Shown here: positions 15,849-24,830 of the stretch, piece by piece
How positions within the stretch are numbered: position 1 is the first letter of the stretch
How the letters are laid out: each line of letters starts with the position of its first letter
Program-made: the position numbers and the translations under genes
Source: Bacteroidaceae bacterium
Lineage (GTDB): Bacteria > Bacteroidota > Bacteroidia > Bacteroidales > Bacteroidaceae
DNA: 64,000 nt
Assembly (NCBI GenBank): GCA_017559845.1
Contig: JAFYQQ010000077.1
Coordinates: 1 to 64,000, forward strand
Direction: 5' to 3'
The notes under the pieces: model-generated
Databases searched by the model: none
What the model saw: only the letters and a program-made list of their open reading frames with translations
What the model was told of the DNA's origin: nothing

Positions 15849-18800
15849 ATGATGAAAAAAAGCCTTATCGTCCTTTTTGCCTTTGCAGGCATCTGTCCGA
15901 TTTACGCAGATAAAGAAATCGTAAAAGCCATACCCGACACCACGTTGCTCCAGCGTCCTTTTGACGCGCAGGACGCCACATTGTTCCAAACACCTAAGAA
16001 AATGTTCTTTCCGGAAACATGGTTCCACTATGTGAACGGCAACGTGGACCGCGCCGGAATCACAGCCGATTTGGAAGCCATTGCCGCTTCGGGGCTGGCA
16101 GGCGTACAGTTCTTCCACGGCGGAGGTTTTTCCGACGGATGGAAGGGTGTTACCGAGCCGGTGTACTGCCTGAGCGACAAATGGGAAAGTCTGGTACAGC
16201 ACACCGCCAGCGAAGCGCAACGCCTTGGCCTGCGATTTACCATGCAGAACTGTCCGGGATGGGCTATGAGCGGCGGACCGTGGATTGACTTCGACCATAC
16301 CATGCGCCACCTCACCTACAGCCGATACGACATCAAGGAAGGACATACAGGCGACATCGTACTGCCCAAAGCAAAGGAGGCCGGCGACCCCAACCGCGAC
16401 TACCGCGATGTCATCGTACTGGCATTCCCCACTCCATTGGGCGACACCGAAGAACCGCTGTTCACCGGCAAATACAACTTCAAGCCGACGACTCCCGACG
16501 CGCCCAACATCATAGACATCAGACTGGACAAACCTGCTGTGGCAAGAACACTGGAGTTCTCACCCATCGACAAGTTCAACCACGACTTTGGCGTTGACCC
16601 GGGCATCAACCTGCAGGTGGAGGCCATAGACCGTAACGGACGTGTACACAAAGTGCTGGACACCCCCATGCCTTACTCAAACTGGCAAGACTCGCATACC
16701 ATTTCACTGGCGCTTGCCGAACAACCCGACTGCCAGCACTACCGTGTATTGATCCACAACCGGCACAACATGAACATCTCTTCTGTCAGGTTGCTTTCCG
16801 CCGCACGCAAACAAAACTGGGAAGGCGAGGCCGGATGGACACTGCGCACCGTACTGCCCGAAAGCGCCTCTGCGAAACAGTCGGCAGAGGCTTATGTAAA
16901 AGGAAACATGATTATAAATCTGACAGACAAGATGGATGCCGACGGCAAACTGAGTTGGAAAGTTCCGCAAGGCGAATGGACCATCCTGCGCATAGGCCAC
17001 ATCAACACCGGACGCCGCAACGGACCCGCTCCGGCAGAAGCCACAGGATGGGAATGCAACAAGCTTGACCCATCGGGAGCCGCGCTGCACTTCAAGAACT
17101 ACATCGGCCACATGGCAAACGGTCCCGTAAAGGGACTGGTCAGCAATATGCTGATGGACAGTTGGGAATGCTATTCACAAACCTGGACAAAGAACATGCC
17201 ACAGGACTTCCGCCGCATTGCCAGCTATCCCCTGGAACAATGGATGCCTGCCCTCTTCGGCTTTGTGATTGACAGCCCAGAAACCACCGCACGTTTCCTG
17301 GTGGACTGGCGCAAGACACTGAACAATCTTTTCGTGAACAACTTCTTCGGCGAAATGAGCCGTCTGGCACACGCAAACGGGCTGACCTGCACCTATGAGA
17401 CCGCCGGCGGCGACATTACGCCTGCCGACCCGATGGAATATTACAAGTTTGCCGACGTGCCGATGTGCGAATTCTGGCAACCGTTCACCAACTTCCTGTA
17501 CAACCGCAACTACAAACCCATACGCCCCACGGCCTCTGCCGCAAGAATGTACGGCAAGCCCCGTGTTTCAGCAGAATCGTTCACCTCTTTTGTCCTCACC
17601 TGGGACGAACACTGGCAAATGCTGAAGGACGTGGCCAACCAAAATCTGCTGGACGGCATGTCCCACTTCGTGTTCCACACCTATACACACAACCCCGGCG
17701 CATCAAAGTATTTCCCCGGCACCAGTTTCGGAAGCGGCATCGGAAGTCCCTTCTTGCGCGGACAAACATGGTGGAAGCACATGCCGGCATTCACTTCCTA
17801 TCTGGCACGATGCACCTATATGATGGAGCGCGGAAAGCCCGTAAGCAGCGTGCTGTGGTACATAGGCGACGAATACCAACAGAAGCCGGACCAGTTCTAC
17901 CCCTTCCCCGTGGGCTACCGTTATGACTACTGCAACCCCGACGCGCTGCTTACCCGTCTGAGTGTGAAGGACGGCAAGTGGACCACACCGGACGGCATAA
18001 CCTATCCCGTGCTTTGGATTCCCCAACCCGGACGCATGCAGCCCGAAACATTGGAGCGATTGGTTGAGCTGGTGAAGCAAGGCGGTATCCTTGTGGCAGA
18101 CATGCCCACCGGCATGGCCACACTTGGCAACGGAGACCGACAGGCAGCACGTTATCAGGCTGCCGTAGCCGCACTTTGGCCCAAGAACGCACCTCAAGCA
18201 CATACGTTGGGCAACGGACGTGTATTCAGCCAGATGAGCTTGGAAAACGCGCTGGAGCACCTGAACATCCAGCCCGACGTTACCGGAATTGGCAACCAAT
18301 GGCTGCACCGCAAAGCTGAAGGTGCCGACTGGTATTTCGTATGTGCCGACCGCGAGACTCCGTTCAGTGGAGAAGTGGAGTTCAACTGTACCGGACGTGT
18401 GGAAATATGGAATCCTGTAAGCGGAACCGTCAAGGAAATTCCCTGCACCCAACAAGACGGCAAGACCCGCATGGACATCGTATTGTCAAAGGCAGAATGC
18501 GCTTTCGTAGTTTTCCATCATGACGGCAAGCCTTCACAAGCCAAACCACAACAGGAGGTTACATCCACCCTGCTTTCTGGACAGACATGGACCGTTTCCT
18601 TCCCCGAAGGATGGGGCATTGACGCGCCGCTGACCATCACTTCACTGGAGCCTTGGCACGAGATGGTTTCATCCGCCGAAGGAAAGGCTTTCAGCGGAAC
18701 CGCCACATACCGTACCACCCTGCACATGGACAAGGTGGAGAAGGGTGCAAACTATACGTTACAGTTGGGCAAAGTGGAAATGATTGCCGTGGTACGACTG

Positions 18801-19043
18801 AACGGGCAGGAACTGGGCACATTGTGGACCGAACCTTACCAGACCGACATCACCACAGCACTGAAGAAAGGCGACAACACCCTGGAAATAGACGTAACCA
18901 GCAGCTGGTTCAACCGCCTGGTCTATGATGCCGGACTGCCCGAAGCGGATCGCAAGACCTGGGTCATCTCCGGACCCAGAAAAGAAGAAAAACTGCGTGC
19001 GAACGGTTTGCTCGGTCCCGTAATGGTAAGAATGGAGAAATAA
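15849..19043 (+). CDS. GH106 alpha-L-rhamnosidase
   Basis: 1064 residues. Two adjacent ATGs (15849 and 15852) precede a signal peptide (MMKKSLIVLFAFAGICPIYA). The start of the catalytic barrel is typical: WFHYVNGNVDRAGITADLEAI, GVQFFHGGGFSDGW, MQNCPGWAMSGGPWI. A C-terminal carbohydrate-binding-like beta-sandwich reads VRLNGQELGTLWTEPYQTDIT then SSWFNRLVYD, and ANGLLGPV closes it. It should remove alpha-L-rhamnose from complex pectic side chains or bacterial glycans in the periplasm. Lying between two glycosyltransferases is unusual for a polysaccharide-utilisation enzyme and could point to a role on the cell's own glycan. Confidence 0.9.
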   Translation: MMKKSLIVLFAFAGICPIYADKEIVKAIPDTTLLQRPFDAQDATLFQTPKKMFFPETWFHYVNGNVDRAGITADLEAIAASGLAGVQFFHGGGFSDGWKGVTEPVYCLSDKWESLVQHTASEAQRLGLRFTMQNCPGWAMSGGPWIDFDHTMRHLTYSRYDIKEGHTGDIVLPKAKEAGDPNRDYRDVIVLAFPTPLGDTEEPLFTGKYNFKPTTPDAPNIIDIRLDKPAVARTLEFSPIDKFNHDFGVDPGINLQVEAIDRNGRVHKVLDTPMPYSNWQDSHTISLALAEQPDCQHYRVLIHNRHNMNISSVRLLSAARKQNWEGEAGWTLRTVLPESASAKQSAEAYVKGNMIINLTDKMDADGKLSWKVPQGEWTILRIGHINTGRRNGPAPAEATGWECNKLDPSGAALHFKNYIGHMANGPVKGLVSNMLMDSWECYSQTWTKNMPQDFRRIASYPLEQWMPALFGFVIDSPETTARFLVDWRKTLNNLFVNNFFGEMSRLAHANGLTCTYETAGGDITPADPMEYYKFADVPMCEFWQPFTNFLYNRNYKPIRPTASAARMYGKPRVSAESFTSFVLTWDEHWQMLKDVANQNLLDGMSHFVFHTYTHNPGASKYFPGTSFGSGIGSPFLRGQTWWKHMPAFTSYLARCTYMMERGKPVSSVLWYIGDEYQQKPDQFYPFPVGYRYDYCNPDALLTRLSVKDGKWTTPDGITYPVLWIPQPGRMQPETLERLVELVKQGGILVADMPTGMATLGNGDRQAARYQAAVAALWPKNAPQAHTLGNGRVFSQMSLENALEHLNIQPDVTGIGNQWLHRKAEGADWYFVCADRETPFSGEVEFNCTGRVEIWNPVSGTVKEIPCTQQDGKTRMDIVLSKAECAFVVFHHDGKPSQAKPQQEVTSTLLSGQTWTVSFPEGWGIDAPLTITSLEPWHEMVSSAEGKAFSGTATYRTTLHMDKVEKGANYTLQLGKVEMIAVVRLNGQELGTLWTEPYQTDITTALKKGDNTLEIDVTSSWFNRLVYDAGLPEADRKTWVISGPRKEEKLRANGLLGPVMVRMEK

Positions 19044-19057
19044 GGGACCAGACGTAT

Positions 19058-19984
19058 ATGGCAGACAGAGGGCGGAAACTGAGCGTCATCGTACCTATAT
19101 ATAAGGTAGAAGACACGCTGGACCGATGCATAGAAAGCATTGTGGTACAAAAGTGTTCCGGAATGGAAATCATTCTGGTAGATGACGGCTCGCCCGACCG
19201 CTGCCCAGCCATGTGCGACGAGTGGGCATTGCGCGACAGTCGGATCCGTGTCATCCACAAGAAGAACGGCGGACTGAGCGATGCGCGCAACGCCGGAATT
19301 GATGCGGCACAAGGAGAATTCCTCACGTTTGTGGACTCGGACGACTACCTTTCCCCTCATACCTACCAGCCTTTGATCGGTTTTCTGGAGGCTCACGAGG
19401 GAGTGGACTTCGTGGAATTTCCCGTCCAGGAACACGAAGGTTCCGGCAAACAACACCTCCTGACATTTGAAGAGACCGTCTACACCGACATCCGCCACTA
19501 CTGGCACCAGACTGAAGGTTGGAGACACTCCTACGCCTGGAACAAGATATACCGCCGACAACTTTTCCAAAACATACGTTTTCCGAAAGGGAAAGTTTTT
19601 GAAGACATGCACACCCTGCCGCTGTTACTCGCCCAATGCCGAAGCCTTGCCACAGCGGGCACGGGATGCTACCATTACACATACAACCGCAACGGCATAA
19701 CCGCGCTGGCCGACGCCAATGCCTACCGTTCCCTGCTGCAGGCGCACATGAAGGCCATACAAATGCCGGAACTGGCACCGGGCGGAGACGAACGGTACTA
19801 TCTGGAGCTGGTAAACATCCAAATCTACGCCCATGAACTGAGCGGAGACAAGCCTGTCATCCCCTACATCCGCTTCCGCTCCATCATATCCCTGAAAACC
19901 ATCCTCTTCAACATCCTCGGCATCCGCATTTTGTGCTCGTTCAACCGTTTCATGCGGAAATTCATAAAAAGGAAACGCCAGTAA
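19058..19984 (+). CDS. Family 2 glycosyltransferase
   Basis: 308 residues. A GT-A fold is shown by LSVIVPIYKVEDTLDRCIES, ILVDDGSPDRCP, KKNGGLSDARNAGID and FVDSDDYLSPHTY (DxD-type metal site about residue 90). The C-terminal region is basic (FMRKFIKRKRQ), consistent with a membrane-associated cytoplasmic enzyme. It starts 14 nt after the GH106 gene, so it is the third gene of the PMT-GH106-GT2 unit. The donor sugar is unknown. Confidence 0.88.
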   Translation: MADRGRKLSVIVPIYKVEDTLDRCIESIVVQKCSGMEIILVDDGSPDRCPAMCDEWALRDSRIRVIHKKNGGLSDARNAGIDAAQGEFLTFVDSDDYLSPHTYQPLIGFLEAHEGVDFVEFPVQEHEGSGKQHLLTFEETVYTDIRHYWHQTEGWRHSYAWNKIYRRQLFQNIRFPKGKVFEDMHTLPLLLAQCRSLATAGTGCYHYTYNRNGITALADANAYRSLLQAHMKAIQMPELAPGGDERYYLELVNIQIYAHELSGDKPVIPYIRFRSIISLKTILFNILGIRILCSFNRFMRKFIKRKRQ

Positions 19985-20050
19985 CGCTCGTTTTTACCTT
20001 TCCGCATGTATTTTCCGTGTTAAAAATTCTTATAAAAAACGGAAAAAATG

Positions 20051-20058
20051 TATATTTG
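20051..20058 (+). promoter_or_regulatory. Probable -7 element for the fasciclin gene
   Basis: TATATTTG matches TAnnTTTG and lies 62 nt before the ATG. No convincing -33 TTTG is seen. Confidence 0.5.
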
Positions 20059-20120
20059 CATATAGAAATGGCAAATATGCCACAAAAATACCATTTAGCC
20101 ACAACAAAACACGAAATATT

Positions 20121-22244
20121 ATGATGCGACATGAAAAACTGAAAAAAATCATTTTGGGTCTGATTATAGCGATGGCTTTCATCGGATGTAAGGAGGAAAT
20201 CGACATGTCTGCCCGTTATGTCTTTACCGAAGAAACCGTGTACAGTTACCTGTCCAAACAAGAGAAGTACAGCCAGTACGTTGATTTGCTGGGCAAGGTA
20301 AAGGTGGGCCCCATTTCCAAGTCCACTCTCAAGCAATTACTTGCGGCAAGAGGTAACTATACCGTATTTGCACCCACCAATAATGCCATACAGCTCTATC
20401 TGGACACACTTGCCATCAAGGGGATTATTGACACACCCGACTGGGACGGTTTCCGTGATTCCACAACGCTTGACTCCGTGCGACAGGTAATCGTGTACAA
20501 TAGCATCATTGACATGGGCGACGACCTACAGCCCTATGAAACCGCCAATTTCCCCGTAATGAACAAGGGCGAGTTCCCTCTTTCCAATATGTATCAGCGT
20601 AAACTGGTGGTTACATATTGCGACGTACCGGACAGCATCTGGATCAACGGCGCAAGCGTGGATGTCTATAACCGAGACATACAGACCGAAAACGGTGTCA
20701 TCCACTGTATGCACAACGTGGTGGCTCCCACAAATAACACCCTGGGTTACCTGCTTGAGGCCATCTACAACGAGAAAAGACCCGGATATTACGTCTCTGC
20801 CATGCTTGTCAAGACCGTAGGCATGTTGGATACGCTCTACAAATACAGGGACGATGAGTATGAAAAGCGTTATCAGGAAGGACTGATCACCAAAACCGTG
20901 GAACACACGTCTGGTATCGGATTCACCCAAGGAAAGGTGCCCGAACATCGTTATTATGGATACACTTATTTTGCAGAAACCGACACTTTCTGGCAAAAGG
21001 AATTGGGCAAAGAGCCATTGGATATCACCGTAAAGGACGTAATGGACTATCTGCAAAGCCAGAATCTTTATCCGGATGCAAAGATAGACGAGGACTACAC
21101 ACACGAGGACAACCTTCTGAACCGCTTTGTCACCTACCACTTCCTACCCATGCGACTGGCTGCTGACCGTCTGGTCATCCACTGGAACGAGAAAGGATAT
21201 TCCATCCATGACAAGGAAGCGTCCATCGTAACATACGAATACTACACCACCATGGGCAAGCGTCGCCTGATGAAATTTCTGGAAAGCCCCCAAAGCAACG
21301 GAGTATGCATCAACCGCTTCCCAAATATTGACAACGGCCGCAAGGGCGAATACATTGAGTTGAGCTGTGACCCCGACAAGACAGGTATCCGTGTAAGCCC
21401 GCCCGAAACCGACGGCGAGTTCAATGTACGCAATGCCATTGTCTATCCGCTCAACGAAATACTGGCTTACAGTCCCGACACTCGCCGCAATCTGCACAAG
21501 GAACGCATCCGTTGGGACATTGCCGCCCAAATGCCCGAACTGATGAACAACGACATCCGTTCACAATACTACAGCATGGGCCGAACCGGCATTCCCTTCA
21601 GCAGCGAATACCCTTATCTGGACGACTGTTGGGTTGAAGACGACACCTATTATTTCTATTATAATGGATGGGGAACCACCATGAAGAACTACCAAGGAGA
21701 CGAACTGAACATCCGCGGAAATCTGGACGTAACCTTCCGTCTGCCGCCGGTGCCCGAAGACGGTATTTACGAAATCCGCTTCAACATCCAGAGCGACGGA
21801 TACAACCGAGGTATGGTACAGTTCTACTGGGGAAGCGACAAAGAACGCCTCGCTCCTATGGGCATTCCCATGGATATCCGCATGAGCGGTCTGGAACGCC
21901 GAACCACAGCCGGAACCTTCCCCAGCAATGTGGGTTGGGAAAGAGACCTGGAAGACGACCAGGACTATAACGCAGAAGTGGACAAGAAAATGCGCAATAA
22001 CGGTTTCATGAAAGGCGCCAACTGCTATTGTGACGGCGGAACCGGCATGGCTGTAATGGCACGCGCAGACCCACTGATTATCCGCCGTATCATTGTACGC
22101 GAGCCCATGAAGGCAGACGAGACCTATTACCTACGCTTCAAGACCGTACTTGACGATGCCAGCCGCGAGTTCTATGTAGACTATCTGGAGTATTGTCCCA
22201 AAGAAGTTTATGACAACCCCGAAACGCCGGAAGATATCTGGTAA
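20121..22244 (+). CDS. Fasciclin-domain lipoprotein
   Basis: 707 residues with a lipoprotein signal ending AFIGC (Cys about 23). The N-terminal part has fasciclin-like sequence (about 70-205): GNYTVFAPTNNAIQLYL, then NGVIHCMHNVVAPTNNTLGYLLE. A second, weaker fasciclin-like region lies about 270-400. The C-terminal third looks like a beta-sandwich (DVTFRLPPVPEDGIYEIRFNIQ). Such surface lipoproteins often go with SusC/SusD loci, but here it is alone. It is probably surface-exposed and binds glycan or protein. Confidence 0.8.
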   Translation: MMRHEKLKKIILGLIIAMAFIGCKEEIDMSARYVFTEETVYSYLSKQEKYSQYVDLLGKVKVGPISKSTLKQLLAARGNYTVFAPTNNAIQLYLDTLAIKGIIDTPDWDGFRDSTTLDSVRQVIVYNSIIDMGDDLQPYETANFPVMNKGEFPLSNMYQRKLVVTYCDVPDSIWINGASVDVYNRDIQTENGVIHCMHNVVAPTNNTLGYLLEAIYNEKRPGYYVSAMLVKTVGMLDTLYKYRDDEYEKRYQEGLITKTVEHTSGIGFTQGKVPEHRYYGYTYFAETDTFWQKELGKEPLDITVKDVMDYLQSQNLYPDAKIDEDYTHEDNLLNRFVTYHFLPMRLAADRLVIHWNEKGYSIHDKEASIVTYEYYTTMGKRRLMKFLESPQSNGVCINRFPNIDNGRKGEYIELSCDPDKTGIRVSPPETDGEFNVRNAIVYPLNEILAYSPDTRRNLHKERIRWDIAAQMPELMNNDIRSQYYSMGRTGIPFSSEYPYLDDCWVEDDTYYFYYNGWGTTMKNYQGDELNIRGNLDVTFRLPPVPEDGIYEIRFNIQSDGYNRGMVQFYWGSDKERLAPMGIPMDIRMSGLERRTTAGTFPSNVGWERDLEDDQDYNAEVDKKMRNNGFMKGANCYCDGGTGMAVMARADPLIIRRIIVREPMKADETYYLRFKTVLDDASREFYVDYLEYCPKEVYDNPETPEDIW

Positions 22245-22245
22245 G

Positions 22246-22345
22246 AGGAGCGATGAGCGATTAACGAATGAGCGAAAGGCCGTCTGAAAAGACGGGAAAT
22301 TAAATAGCCGGGGGCTTTTATGCCTCCGGTTATATTATATCCGTA
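22246..22345. repeat. Interspersed repeat modules
   Basis: GAGCGATGAGCGA-type repeats (22246-22275) are followed by CCGTCTGAAAAGACGGG and AATAGCCGGGGGCTTTTATG (22301-22320). The second corresponds to the module at 231-263, so the same two-module order as at the window start is partly preserved. Confidence 0.75.
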
Positions 22346-22362
22346 AGAAGACACCTTATTGC

Positions 22363-24375
22363 CTATTTTCTGCGAGTAATGGCAAACACCGCCACATCGC
22401 TGGGCGGAAGCGTTACCTGAATTTCCCCCTTAAGTGTCATGAGGTTTCCTGTCCACAATTCCTTTGCCTCGTATGAGAAAGAGGTATCCAGTCCAAGGTC
22501 TGATAGAGGCGTTGTCGTTTTCTGTTCCTCTTCAGTATAGTTAAAAACGGCATAATAAGCCTTGTCCTCTCCGTCAATACGTACAAACCGACACTCCGAC
22601 TTCTCTCCATTTCCATACACGGGACGGAAAGCCTCTCCATTGGCAATGGCATTGATTTCCGCATTTGTCAGGTATTTCATTGCCTTTTCCTTGACCTCTC
22701 CTGGTCCTTCTGCGCTGAAGTCGTCTCCTGCAATGAAAATGCCGGTAATGACGCCCGAAGTAACACGCGCACGGTTCTCACCGTCAGTTGCCTCCCTCAG
22801 CACAATGTGGTCCGGGTCGTTATACTGATACACTCTGTCCAACCACCAACCGTATGAGAGTGCGTTTAGCGTATATTCCGTATCCTTTATCTTGTTCCAT
22901 GCATCGCAGGCAATTCGCCTGGATTGTGCGTAGTGGGCGGGGAATATGGGCGAAATGGAAAGGTTCATGTACATGTCGCCAAAATACTTGTCCAGAAGTT
23001 TCATGCCATAGTTGTACCCCTGTATGCCGGTCTGAATGGCAGGATTGTGCCACTTGTCCGCTTCCATTGCGCCATGGGTCATGAAATCCATCTTCACATA
23101 TTCAAAGCCAACCCGATGAAACAATTCGGATGTTTTCTTCATCATGGTCTCTACCGCCGGATGAGTAGGGTCCAAAGCATAGGCTCCGTCCAGTTCTTGG
23201 GGCTTCCCGTGGGCATAGAGGTACACATCCTTGTATTTACATTCGGGTAGTTCTTTTATCGTGCGCTCTGGATTCTTCCCCCAGTCCGTAAATGGTGTCC
23301 AATACACACCGGCCACCTGGCCGTTAGCCTTGCAACGGTCTACAAAATCCTTCAGTTCCTCTTCCGAAAAAATATTCCAACCGGAATCTAGGCCGATATA
23401 GACCAGATTGTCCCTATTGGCAAAATGGTTGGGTTGCAGATGGCGTGCGTAAAAGTCGGAGACCTCCAATGCCTTGGGGTAACGGAGTTTGAATTGTAGT
23501 GCGCCCCAACTGTTCCATCCGAAGGGGACAGCCTTTTCCCATGTCTTGGGGGGAGCCACCGCAGCATTTGCAGATGCGTACTCCTCCATACCTGAACGCC
23601 AATCGTCAAAACAACCCAATAGGATTTTGGGTGACTTGATGGTAATTCCCCTCAATGCACCATGGGGTTTGCTGTCACGGGTGGTCTTGTCGGCCACACC
23701 TCCGTAACACTTCAGCGAACCGATATTATATGCTGTGCCGCGCCCCATGACAACAGCCGTCTTCCAGTTGTCATGCTCCACAGAACCCACCACCAACGCA
23801 TGACGGTTGTCATTGTTGTACACCGCTGTCACCTCATAGCTGGTCAGTTCGTCAAACGTAAGTGGACAGGAACGGTATCTTATCCAACAATCGTTGTCAA
23901 ACGGAATGAAAAGGGCGCGATTGTCCTTGCCCTTTGCCAACACCTGGGGCATTTGATCCACATTTACCGGTGCCATATAATTGGATGCCACCTCCTCATC
24001 TGATGATAAGGCAAACTCCGTCAGGATATAATCCTTATCGGGATATACATAAAACGCTTGCACCAACGCCGGCAACATCTCGTCCGTATAGGAAATCTCA
24101 TACTTGAAGCCCTTGCCGAATGCGTCGGCAATCTCTTTTACCGATACAGCGCAATCCTCATAATCCAACGTGGTTATGGTGCTGTCCGACAACTTGTAAG
24201 CGGCATACAAATCATCGAACACGCATAAAGAATCTTTCCAGATGTCTATGCCTCCCGACTTCTGGTCAAGGCTCAGTTCCCAACAACCTTTTTTCAATGT
24301 TGCCTCTTCAGCACATCCGGCCAGCGCCAGCATTCCGCCACACAGCCAGGCAATGATTTTTGCGTCCATCTTCAT
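22363..24375 (-). CDS. Clan GH-D glycosidase (GH27/GH36-like alpha-galactosidase)
   Basis: 670 residues with a lipoprotein signal (WLCGGMLALAGC). An N-terminal beta-sandwich (about 25-270) is followed by a TIM barrel beginning FGWNSWGALQF. YIGLDSGWNI, GVYWTPFTDWG and EYVKMDFMTHG follow, where the Asp in KMDF is the likely nucleophile. RRIACDAWN may carry the acid/base Asp. A C-terminal beta domain ends in LPPSDVAVFAITRRK. It probably hydrolyses alpha-galactosides or a related alpha-linked sugar in the periplasm. The family within the clan is uncertain. It is monocistronic and convergent with the fasciclin gene. Confidence 0.75.
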   Translation of the reverse strand: MKMDAKIIAWLCGGMLALAGCAEEATLKKGCWELSLDQKSGGIDIWKDSLCVFDDLYAAYKLSDSTITTLDYEDCAVSVKEIADAFGKGFKYEISYTDEMLPALVQAFYVYPDKDYILTEFALSSDEEVASNYMAPVNVDQMPQVLAKGKDNRALFIPFDNDCWIRYRSCPLTFDELTSYEVTAVYNNDNRHALVVGSVEHDNWKTAVVMGRGTAYNIGSLKCYGGVADKTTRDSKPHGALRGITIKSPKILLGCFDDWRSGMEEYASANAAVAPPKTWEKAVPFGWNSWGALQFKLRYPKALEVSDFYARHLQPNHFANRDNLVYIGLDSGWNIFSEEELKDFVDRCKANGQVAGVYWTPFTDWGKNPERTIKELPECKYKDVYLYAHGKPQELDGAYALDPTHPAVETMMKKTSELFHRVGFEYVKMDFMTHGAMEADKWHNPAIQTGIQGYNYGMKLLDKYFGDMYMNLSISPIFPAHYAQSRRIACDAWNKIKDTEYTLNALSYGWWLDRVYQYNDPDHIVLREATDGENRARVTSGVITGIFIAGDDFSAEGPGEVKEKAMKYLTNAEINAIANGEAFRPVYGNGEKSECRFVRIDGEDKAYYAVFNYTEEEQKTTTPLSDLGLDTSFSYEAKELWTGNLMTLKGEIQVTLPPSDVAVFAITRRK

Positions 24376-24830
24376 CAGATTTATTATTATGGTAAGTGAA
24401 ATATGGTGTAAAGTTAAGGTTTTATACCATATAAACCTATTTGTTCGGCATATTCTTTAGGGATGTACTAAAAATTATTATTGCTGTCCGGTAAAAATCT
24501 TTACACAAAAATCGCCTAAAAATAACACTTAAGTGTTTCTCCGGAAACAGTTAAGTGTTTTTCGGGAAAGACTTAAGTAAAACTCAAGAAACACTTAAGT
24601 CTTTTTTTCGTTTGTTTTAAGCCTCGATTTTCTTATTCTGTATCTTTCTGTAATACAAACATATAGCTCATCTAAAAATTTGCGCAGCAAAATCAAAAAA
24701 CACTTTTCTTGTTTTTTGACAATTGTAAGGAATGATATCCTGGCCTATTGGTCTGAAATTCTTTTCAGAAAGAAGCCGCACCCCCGAAGGATGCGGCTTC
24801 CGTTCTATTCAATAGTGAAGTAAGTGAGCC
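24376..24830. repeat. Intergenic region with 22-bp-period array B (CTTAAG type)
   Basis: There is no gene in this 455-bp gap. Four near-palindromes of the type AACACTTAAGTGTTT begin at 24524, 24546, 24568 and 24590, an exact 22-bp spacing. Unit 1 is a perfect 14-bp palindrome (ACACTTAAGTGT plus flanks) and the others carry one-sided changes. The motif AAAAATCTTTACA (24494-24506) upstream also occurs before array C (44843-44855). Confidence 0.9.
24766..24800 (-). terminator. Intrinsic terminator of the giant LamG/GLUG gene
   Basis: On the minus strand GAAGCCGCA (24792-24800) pairs with TGCGGCTTC (24772-24780) across an 11-nt loop, and TTTCT follows. It lies about 30 nt after the gene's stop. 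Confidence 0.75.
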
